Shown piece by piece: positions 57,071-64,000 of a stretch of DNA of 64,000 bases. Origin of the DNA: Toxorhynchites rutilus septentrionalis (lineage: Eukaryota; Arthropoda; Insecta; Diptera; Culicidae); assembly GCF_029784135.1 (NCBI RefSeq), contig NC_073746.1, positions 295,578,089 through 295,642,088 on the forward strand. Direction: 5' to 3'. The notes under the pieces are model-generated. The model did not search any database, was not told the origin of the DNA, and worked only from the letters and a program-made list of their open reading frames with translations. How positions within the stretch are numbered: the stretch's first letter is position 1; each line of letters opens with the position of its first letter. Both the position numbers and the translations under genes were made by a program.

Positions 57071-58129
57071 GCAATTGGATTTTCGGCCACAACTGCATAT
57101 GGCCTGCCAAACCAAGTACTTTTTGGGGAATTTAGACTGCTTCTTGGTCCGGAAACACTCGGCTCAGCATTCCTTCGCATTGCAGTATAAAAAGCGAGAC
57201 CCGGAAGCTGTTTGAAGCCTTCGAGAACATAAGTTTCATCATCCATTATGTTGCATGAACATTTTTTGCAAAAACTGGGTGTAGAGCACTTTAGTACGGC
57301 TTTTGCAGTGAAATTTTGCTTATTATCACGATTGGGCACCTTTTTCACTTTGTACGCCTTCAGTCCATGCCTCTGCTTCACTTTTTGTACATATGATTTT
57401 GACTTTCCAACCTTTCGAGCCACATTTCTAACTGAAAGGTAGGGATGTTTCTCAATAATGGTAACCTCCTTTCGGTCCATCTGTCGGGAGCATACTTTTC
57501 GATTTTTTCCGCTTCTAACCTTCCGATCCACAGTTAAGTGCTGGTCAAACGATTTGCACGCACTAAACACGGTACTCTTCGGCAGTTTTAGCTTTTTGGC
57601 AAGATCGCGTACCGACAGTGTTGGATTTTGCTGCCGTTCGCGCAAAATGCGTTTACGTACTTCCACTTGATTCGACGTCATTTTACCAAACTGAAGAAGA
57701 ATGTAAACATGTTGGACATCGAAATAAAGAGAAGGGTTTCAGCTGTCATGTAAGTGAAATATTTCATTGATTAGTGACATATTTCATAAACTACACTGAA
57801 AGAAAAGTGTCCGAAATTTAACGAAGACAGACTTTACTTGCGTCATTTTTATTAGTACTTAGTTGAGATTTGTATGCCGAATAACACACCTTGGATGTAT
57901 TCTGGAGTGGCAATCTCTAGAATACGCGTGATCACAGTGCAAGTCAGAAGAAATTTCATTGACGAAATATCCCCGGCAAGAACGGGAATCGAACCCGAAC
58001 CCCGGCATGTCAGGTGTGACGCTAACCACTCGGCCACGGGAGCACTAATGGCTGTATATATATAGTTTTATTTCAATTGTTTGAATTGAATTGTTTCAAA
58101 TGATAATGTGTCTTGTGCTTGAAGTACAG

Positions 58130-58400
58130 GGTCTTTCAGATTAAACGCTATCCCATCCGCCGTATTCTCCAGACAATGCTCCGTCCAATTACTACCTTTT
58201 TCTAACGATGCAACATGGCCTGGTTGACCAGTACTTCTCCAATTTTGATGAAGTCCAAAATTGGATCGATTCGTGGTTAGCCGACAAACCGGCCGATTAT
58301 TTCCTCGAAGGGATCCGTGAATTGCCAGAAAGATTGGAAAAAGTTGCGACTAGCGATGGGCAATACTTTGAATATTAAAATTGTAACCATTTTTGCAGAA
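58130..58400 (+). pseudogene. Mariner transposase C-terminus, internally deleted copy
   Basis: An open frame of about 74 codons ends at TAA 58376-58378: HPPYSPDNAPSNYYLF, then DQYFSNFDEVQNWIDSWL, PADYFLEGIREL and SDGQYFEY. This is the end of a DD34D mariner transposase. The third catalytic Asp (APSD in the family) is Asn here (APSN). The sequence just before, CAGGGTCTTTCAGATTAAAC, looks like a mariner terminal repeat joined directly to the 3' coding part, implying an internal deletion. No matching right end was found. Confidence 0.75.
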
Positions 58401-58683
58401 TAAAGCATTAATTTTTGATGACTTACCGGTATTCCTATTACTGTTACTTACAATTCATTCTTGGATCAGAATTTTGTAGGTAGTATAGTTTTAGAGTTAT
58501 ATTTTTTTGTAAAAAATCAAGAAAAACTCTTTGGCCCTTTTCAAAAAGAAGTCTAATTGTTTTTAGAATATTTCAAGTAGGCAAAGTTGCTTTAAAGACC
58601 CATGTGTTTACACCCATAACGTTTCACTGCTATCTGAAACGGTGTTGCCCGCGCCCAGTCGAGTTGGCATGAAGTTTGTCTGT

Positions 58684-58826
58684 TGTGTATTTTTAGTCGT
58701 GATTGGTACTTATTTAAGGAAAATGATATAATTGAATAAAAAAAACTCCAGAAAGTATTTCCACTTTAACTTCATTCAGTTTTAATAGTCATTTAATTCA
58801 GCCATCTCATTGATTCGCGGTCTGTC
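58684..58826 (+). repeat. Dispersed repeat shared with 33122-33258
   Basis: See the partner copy for shared blocks. It ends in a 15-bp palindrome CGGTCTGTCAGACCG. Confidence 0.6.
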
Positions 58827-58829
58827 AGA

Positions 58830-60730
58830 CCGTATGCGTGAGTATAGGTGAGTTAAAATAAAATAGTTTATCATTTAACAAGTGCTCAGATGGGAAAAAG
58901 TAAAAGAAAACTACACCAAATTACTTCTCAGAAAACAAAAAAAATAGTACAACCCTAACAAATAAGTAGTGTCTTGAGGGAATTAGAATTGTTGCAATTT
59001 TTTGTTCTAATTGTGCAGGTATTGTCTTCAACTCTCCGCCATTTACCTCATCCATATTGTATGTCAGTTTTATCACAAAAATAAACCAAAAAAATCTAAG
59101 CTCAGTTGCTTCACAAAATAATTAACGGACAACATCCGTAACACTGTCTTCCGAAGGATACAGAATGTGGGCAGAAATCCAATGATTTCCCATCCGCTCG
59201 TGTATCAGGTTCACATAATTACTGTACAATTAATGGTGAACTTGAAATACTTTTCACGGATAAAATGAGCACAACCATCGAGGAAGATGAAATTACTCAT
59301 TATTCGCAACAATGAAAAATCTCCACTTCCCTATGAGTGGGAGATCTCTGCGCTGGCACCAATCTTCCTAACATCGATGTGAAACTCTAATCCTCACTTT
59401 TTGCAGCAGTGTAGAGTAGCATCCGTGAAACATCGCAAATAATTGCAGAATCTTTCGCCATTGAATATCTAACACTAATGCTAGCTATTATTTTTCTAAT
59501 CAAAATGATGCACGAATGATTTATGTCCGTAATCGACATTTTATCCGATCACTTCCTCAATTTAGCCGAACGAAAACTGACGATTGCCCAACAAATTGAC
59601 CAATCAGCAGCCCATCGCGTGCACCAAATCGAAATCAAACGCCCATCTTCAAATTTTCCGCTCAATCGAGTGTACTTAGTATAACCACCCACCATGGGTA
59701 CCTCTATCGAGGGTACAGGTGCAATCGAGACCACGGGAGGCCCTATTACTATTCGATGGAAAAATTTCCCTCCGTTGACATTCGCACGTTTACGCGGTTT
59801 GAAATGTTGTTGCACACTCATACCAATTTGTCCGATATTTGCGAATCGCGCACACCACAAATTGTGTCCGCCAATTGAACATAACCAACCTCGTGGTACC
59901 TCGCGTTATAGCAGGCGTTGCCTCATTACATTTCTTCACTCCAGGGCTTCATATTTTGCCTCATTCGCTTGATAAACATCGATTCTGGTGCTGTTGTTAA
60001 CTCTTTGCCTACGCGCGCCGCCGCTGCTAACATTTGGTCACGGCTACAGAAGCGTGCGTAATGGATATATGAGCGTTAAAACAAAACGAAATTCTGCCCG
60101 GGACAAGGCCGCCAAGGTTCAACCAAGAAAGCAGGGAACAAGTCGTCAACAACGACTCAGAAGAAAAGAGGACATTGTTGTTTTGACTGTGGCTGTCACT
60201 CCGCTGTTGAGTTTATTCTTTTCCCTGCAGTTGCAATTCGATACTTCTTGACCTTTCCATTTTATCCGATGTTTCGCGGGGGTTTTAAATGCTCGCCGGA
60301 GGGGGGATGGTGAACGAAAACAGAGTAGTAAACAAAAGCGAGGGGGCTTACGCGTGTGGTGCCATAAATGTAGAAAGGGGGGAAAATGCCAGCAAATGAA
60401 TCGCGTAATCTCTCGCGCTCTTTTTGGTAGCAGCAGACGAAAGTAGTTACCGCCGTTATACATCATATTAACGTGGTCCCGTGGAAGGTAAGACACACCT
60501 CTAGTTACAGGATCATAAAACAAAATGCGAATTGCTTAATCCGTTGATGTGCGCTGCTGCTGCTGGACGAAAAAATATTGAAGAGTATGCGGTTGTTTAT
60601 AGCGGTGTTAATGGTTATTGAGACACTACTCGTGAACAACAACGGGTTTGAAAACTGAAGAACGGTTTTGAAGACAAATGAATTATTCTTTCAACAAGAA
60701 TTAGTCTAAAAATGATTCTAGTACATTTTG
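58830..60730. other. No recognisable gene; less AT-rich patch
   Basis: Segments 59550-60520 have higher GC and several overlapping ORFs on both strands (for example 59549-59860 minus, 59988-60251 plus, 60146-60523 minus). None carries a recognisable domain or a clear splice pattern. Possibly conserved host non-coding sequence. Confidence 0.4.
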
Positions 60731-60830
60731 ATTTTTTTTTTTTATTAAATCGTTTATTTTTACAGGCTCAGTTACATAAGTTCAAAGGAGCCAAACTCTG
60801 AACTATATTTTAACTAGAATATATTAACAT
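60731..60830 (-). mobile_element. LINE 3' tail fragment (same family as 1450-2175)
   Basis: On the minus strand: hairpin GGCTC/GAGCC (complements of 60788-60792 and 60765-60769), TGTAAAAATAAACGATTTAA, then an A-run. Only the last ~100 bp of the element are present. Confidence 0.75.
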
Positions 60831-60983
60831 GTTTCCTTAATTCTATGGTTAATAAACATTTTGTTAACCCGTGTTATTTATTGTTATATTGTTGACCGAC
60901 AAACTTTTTTATGTATGTGTTTTATCATATCACGAAGTGTTTCACTAGGTCTATAATTCATGTGTTTCATAAATTTGAAGTTG

Positions 60984-61677
60984 GAGGCTTAACGGGGTAT
61001 TCTAGTGTAGAAACACGAATTTCGGGCGTTCTTTCGAGCTCCGTAAAAATAAAAAAAGAGTATTTTTACGATTCATTATATCATTATTAGTTCATCCATC
61101 TTTTAACAATAAAAAATGTTCATATCTAGAATAATTGCAAACTAATAAAGTGAGAGGGTTCAAAAAAAAAATGGTGCCATGGCGTACACGATTCCAACCC
61201 TTCTGGTTTTCTGAAACAAAAAAAAACGAACATATTCTGATTCAGAAAGGATGCCGCTATCGCATGAATCTCGGACAAGTCAAAAACATCTCTTTTGACA
61301 AAATGGCGGTCGTTTGAAAAACAAAATGCCGTATAAAAGGTTTTTTCTTACGTTTCCCAATTTTTTTAAAATAGTAAAATTTAAAAAATATTATTTTTTA
61401 GAGGTTCATGCGATAGAGATATGCATACAGATTGTATTCATATAAATTCGACATGAATCGCTTCAGTAGAACTTGAGATATCGTGTACGCCAGTTTGAAA
61501 AAAAAAACTAGTTTCGAGAAAAACGCGTTTGAAGTTCATTGTTATGACCGTAATAGATAAGATACCGCATCACTAAAATGGCTGTAACTCGGTAAATAAT
61601 AATATATTCTTGAATGGCTGAACTATAGAAATATGACGGATTTATTTTTTTTATTTTTTCAAATTTCTAGACTAGAA
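60984..61677 (+). repeat. Dispersed repeat shared with 3444-3680
   Basis: Shared blocks: CACGAATTTCG, TTCGAGCTCCG, AAAACGCGTTTGAAGTT, GATACCGCATCACTAAAATGG, GAACTATAGAAATATGA and ATTTCTAGACT. It has an extra ~430 bp in the middle relative to the first copy. No supported ORF. The stretch 61680-62020 shows nothing recognised. Confidence 0.55.
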
Positions 61678-62020
61678 TACTGCCTTGAAGCATATGGTGC
61701 TATGGACTTTCAGTGTGAACATTAAAAAATCAATTAACGGTCAAGGTCGTACAGTCAATCAAAAAATTGGATATACACCTCGTACTGCTTTGTTATTTTT
61801 GAGTTTTTCGGGGTTAAAAAGTAAATAATTAAATGCGAATCATATTCATCGTAAAATCGATCCATTTTACTCTCATGTAGTGAATAGAAAAAAATGAAAA
61901 TAGTCACAGTTCTACTTCATATTTAAAATACAAAAAAATCTCCAATTAGGACGTGGCAAAATTGAGTGTACAGTTTAAGTTTTTCTCAAAGAAAAATTGA
62001 AATGAGTTCAGAAATGTTAA

Positions 62021-62450
62021 CAACCATTCCATGCCAAACCGATAAAGTGGTTCTCAGATTTACATGAAAACTGGTAGTTTTGTTCTTTGTCGCAAAATAT
62101 CAGACCCTTATTTTTTTAATTTTTTCATTTAACAATTTCCATTTTGGGGTGGTTCGAACAATCATAACTTTCGAACCACTAAACGGATTAGATGATCGAC
62201 ATATTAAATTGAAGTTTACAAACTAGCCCTTTATTATAGCTTTTAGCTTCAATTTAATAAAAAGGTTATTGGCTCCAATTTAATATATCGACCGTTTATA
62301 TCGATTCAGTAGTTTAAATATTATGAATTTTTGCAAAAAGTCATTTTAGGGATGAAAGGGAAATCATATATCAAAAACGACAAAAATAGCATCTCTGATA
62401 TAGAGATACGTTATGAAAAAAATCCTTGGCTTTCAAGAAAAAATATAAAA
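62021..62450. mobile_element. Inverted-repeat MITE, left half only
   Basis: It starts CAACCATTCCATGCCAAACC and follows the family at 54235-55309 (GTGGTTCTCAGA, CAAAATATCAGACCC, AACTTTCGAACCACTAAACG). It breaks off at about 62450, where RTE-like tail sequence begins (ACTAGCTGTACCC). Confidence 0.75.
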
Positions 62451-62456
62451 CAACTA

Positions 62457-62890
62457 GCTGTACCCTTCCACGCTTTGCAGTGGCACATTGTGGTTGCATG
62501 GTTGAGTTGAATTTTCATTTTTTTTTATTCTTCGAGTTTTTGACGCGTACACAAACGAACAGAACATTTTTGTATATATAGAGATAGAGGAGCGAAATCG
62601 ATAAATTTTAAATCATTCCGAAACACAATTTCAGATGTTTCCATCACATAGAATTCATATTTAATACGAAATGGTCGATTTTCATAAGAAGCTTAATTTC
62701 AGAAACGTACTGTGGCCATATAGAAGATCATTTTTCTCCATTTTTTTCAATTGTTTATGCCGTAACAACATTCCTCGGAGTGAAATGTATATTGTGTCCA
62801 ACTTTGAGCTCAATCGGTTTCGTATTTTTCGAGTTTTTGACGCGTACACAAACGAATAAAACATTTTTATATATATAGACATATAGAGCT
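62457..62890. repeat. Repeated RTE-like tail units
   Basis: CGAGTTTTTGACGCGTACAC followed by AAACGAA(C/T)A(G/A)AACATTTTT(G/A)TATATATAGA occurs twice (62537-62582, 62828-62880). ACTAGCTG at 62454 mirrors the CAGCTAG end seen at 2738. Likely 3' parts of RTE-type LINEs (inference). No coding part. The stretch 62891-63150 shows nothing recognised. Confidence 0.45.
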
Positions 62891-63149
62891 CTCTAGTTCA
62901 AAGTCATGAAAACTATAAAAAATGACTACGATCAACTAACCAAATCTTGTTATCAAGCCCTTGTTTTCGTTTTGTAATGAAAAATCTAATTTACCGATCC
63001 AAAAAATTTTAATTTATGGATATAATAATAAAACGTTACTCTTCAAACGTTTATATTTTAATTTACTTTTACGCTGTTTTGGGTAATATTTATTAGATAT
63101 TTCAAAAATACGTTTATTTTTTTATACGTTCATTATAAAAACGTGTACG

Positions 63150-64000
63150 TAATTTTATTTTTTTGTTGGCAGACTTATCTCACTTCTTAACTAGGCGAGC
63201 CTAGCCAGAATTTTCACCTGCCCCCGGGCTTCTGAATGCCAAAGGGGGACTAGGCTCTGCGGAATGCACGTATCTGCATGCTCGTGCTGTTTCAGTCCTG
63301 ACCGAGAAATTGTCGGACAATCGCGCAGGTGCTAAGGATGACCGACTTTTGGATGCCGGCCAATTCCTTCTCCATGTTCAACACCTTTAGCGCTTCCAGA
63401 AGTGTCTTCGGGATAATTCCAGTTCCAGAGAGAACGACTGGAACAATTCTTGGGACCTCCCTTAGCCCCCACAGTTCCTTGAGCTCCACGGCCAATGGTC
63501 GGTACTTGCAGATTTTGCGACCGTGGGTCTCCTCCAGATTCTGATTCAGTGGAATAGCGACATCGATGATGGTGACTTTGCGGTCGCTCTTGTCGTAAAC
63601 CATTATATCTGGGCGGTTGTGGTGGATCGAGAGGTCGGTCAGAACAGTGCGATCCCAGTACAGCTTGAAACGGTCATTTTCCAGGACAGGTGCAGGCAGG
63701 TACCGGTAGTTTGGTACGTTGTCTTCCAGTAGAGCACATTGGAGCGCCAGTTGTCGATGAACAATACGGGCCACGTTGTTGTGGCGCTCGGTGTAGGCTG
63801 CGTTGGCCAAAACGGGACAGCCTCCCATAATGTGCTCTATGTTTTCACCTGGTTGATGGCACATCCGGCAAATGTCATCAACGTCTTGATGCCAGACGTA
63901 CCGCCTGCAGTTTCTCGTCGGCATTATCCTGTCCTGGATGGCTATCATGTCGGCTTCTACTACTGAAGAGAGTTCACCACGCGTTAGCCACAGATTAGAT
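63150..64000 (-). mobile_element. LINE with restriction-like endonuclease, 3' half (runs off window)
   Basis: The element lies on the minus strand, with its 3' UTR at 63170-63291 (GC-richer, AGCCTAGTCCCCC...) and an A-run at 63158-63165. The coding part continues to the window edge at 64000, so the rest lies to the right. The type with a C-terminal PD-(D/E)XK nuclease groups with R2/R4/NeSL-like LINEs; the exact clade is not determined. Confidence 0.75.
63292..64000 (-). CDS. Endonuclease C-terminus of an R2-type LINE (partial)
   Basis: An open frame of about 235 codons from the window edge to TGA (complement of 63292-63294). It begins SNLWLTRGELSSVVEADMIA and IQDRIMPTRNCRRYVW, then a CCHC zinc-binding motif CRMCHQPGENIEHIMGGC. 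The nuclease core follows: RPDIMVYDK with the Asp of 'PD', then VTIIDVAIP with the second Asp. The C-terminal helix region is TGIIPKTLLEALKVL. This domain nicks the target DNA so the reverse transcriptase can prime on it. No stop or frameshift is visible, so the element may be intact beyond the edge. The 5' start is outside the window. Confidence 0.8.
   Translation of the reverse strand, partial: SNLWLTRGELSSVVEADMIAIQDRIMPTRNCRRYVWHQDVDDICRMCHQPGENIEHIMGGCPVLANAAYTERHNNVARIVHRQLALQCALLEDNVPNYRYLPAPVLENDRFKLYWDRTVLTDLSIHHNRPDIMVYDKSDRKVTIIDVAIPLNQNLEETHGRKICKYRPLAVELKELWGLREVPRIVPVVLSGTGIIPKTLLEALKVLNMEKELAGIQKSVILSTCAIVRQFLGQD

Larger units (their letters stand above)
55515..57681 (-). pseudogene. 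ITmD37E transposase, split and frameshifted
   Basis: Minus-strand start MTSNQVEVRKRILRERQQNP (57681). Helix-turn-helix LSVRDLAKKLKLPKSTVFSA and LSVRNVARKVGKSKSYVQKV, then CNIMDDETYV (first catalytic Asp). After a break the frame shifts; NPPNCPELRPVEKCWA (near 56910-56955) holds the third catalytic Glu. The C-terminus, DFKRRWKSSAASISEDTVRN...VREVHRQRN, lies at 55517-55630 on the other side of the inserted MITE. The region of the second Asp is lost or scrambled, and a 'CACATATTAACCTCATGTGCA' segment is triplicated there (56975-57065). Inactive. Confidence 0.85.
55375..57834 (-). mobile_element. ITmD37E transposon inside the SINE
   Basis: Ends AAGCCTGTGCACGTTAAATT and AAGTCTGTCTTCGTTAAATT (right end reverse-complemented), continuing TCGGACAC in both. 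TA is duplicated (55373-55374, 57835-57836). It is 2.46 kb long only because a 1.25-kb MITE is inserted in the transposase gene. The ends differ from those of the 21.4-kb copy, so this is another lineage of the family. Confidence 0.9.
55315..58046 (-). mobile_element. SINE family 2 copy split by an ITmD37E
   Basis: The SINE is flanked by a 13-bp duplication AATGGCTGTATAT (55302-55314, 58047-58059) that includes the end of the MITE at 54235-55309. The tail and body are at 55315-55372. The head is at 57837-58046, with B box complement 57985-57995 and A box complement 58026-58036. The break is at a TA in its ATGTAGTATTACTTGCG region. Confidence 0.9.

Noticed and set aside
57940..58046. A second tRNA gene on the minus strand
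   Set aside because: Same SINE head as at 21.2 kb, again joined to the SINE body.
59549..60523. Cluster of ORFs in a GC-richer patch as a gene
   Set aside because: Frames conflict on both strands, with no domain, no clear splice sites and no start context.

Overview
This window is AT-rich, eukaryotic, and made almost entirely of transposable elements. I see no convincing host gene. The mix of elements (three ITmD37E-type Tc1/mariner elements, a family known from mosquitoes; several non-LTR retrotransposons; two tRNA-headed SINE families; many MITEs) fits a culicine mosquito such as Aedes. The genus is an inference. The window is probably intergenic or part of a very long intron.

Layout. 0-6 kb: a hAT-like element with ACCCGAA arrays (401-1413), a LINE 3' end (1450-2175) and a clean hAT-type MITE (4111-5458). 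6-14 kb: a hAT-like element with a dead ITmD37E inside it, then a 5'-truncated LINE with an intact 340-codon reverse transcriptase (LINE A) inserted in an RTE-like repeat, then small MITEs. 14-17 kb: a 'GACGTAG' element carrying a LINE ORF1 fragment and a Harbinger-like MITE. 17-20 kb: an almost perfect 1.55-kb array of an 8-bp unit inside a repeat whose neighbouring copy lacks the array. 20-22.7 kb: a SINE of each family and a nearly intact ITmD37E. 25-29.2 kb: a large inverted-repeat MITE complex. 31.7-32.2 kb: a SINE copy without a B box. 36.6-39.7 kb: broken LINE B split by a 1-kb foldback element. 41.2-43 kb: a second ACCCGAA element split by a SINE. 43-44.7 kb: another GACGTAG element with a nested MITE. 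44.9-49.5 kb: LINE C split by a DD41D Tc1/mariner transposon. 49.7-54 kb: mariner relics and two pogo-like MITEs. 54.2-58.1 kb: a four-level nest (MITE, SINE, ITmD37E, MITE). 58-64 kb: fragments and, at the right edge, the C-terminal half of a LINE with a restriction-like endonuclease, cut by the window end.

The elements interact as hosts and parasites. One SINE family has the same 3'-terminal hairpin (GGCTC...GAGCC) as a LINE in the window, which suggests it borrows that LINE's reverse transcriptase. Several insertions can be dated relative to one another because target duplications or empty-site copies are present in the same window. Reading frames come from the sequence. Family names rest on motifs, not on database searches.
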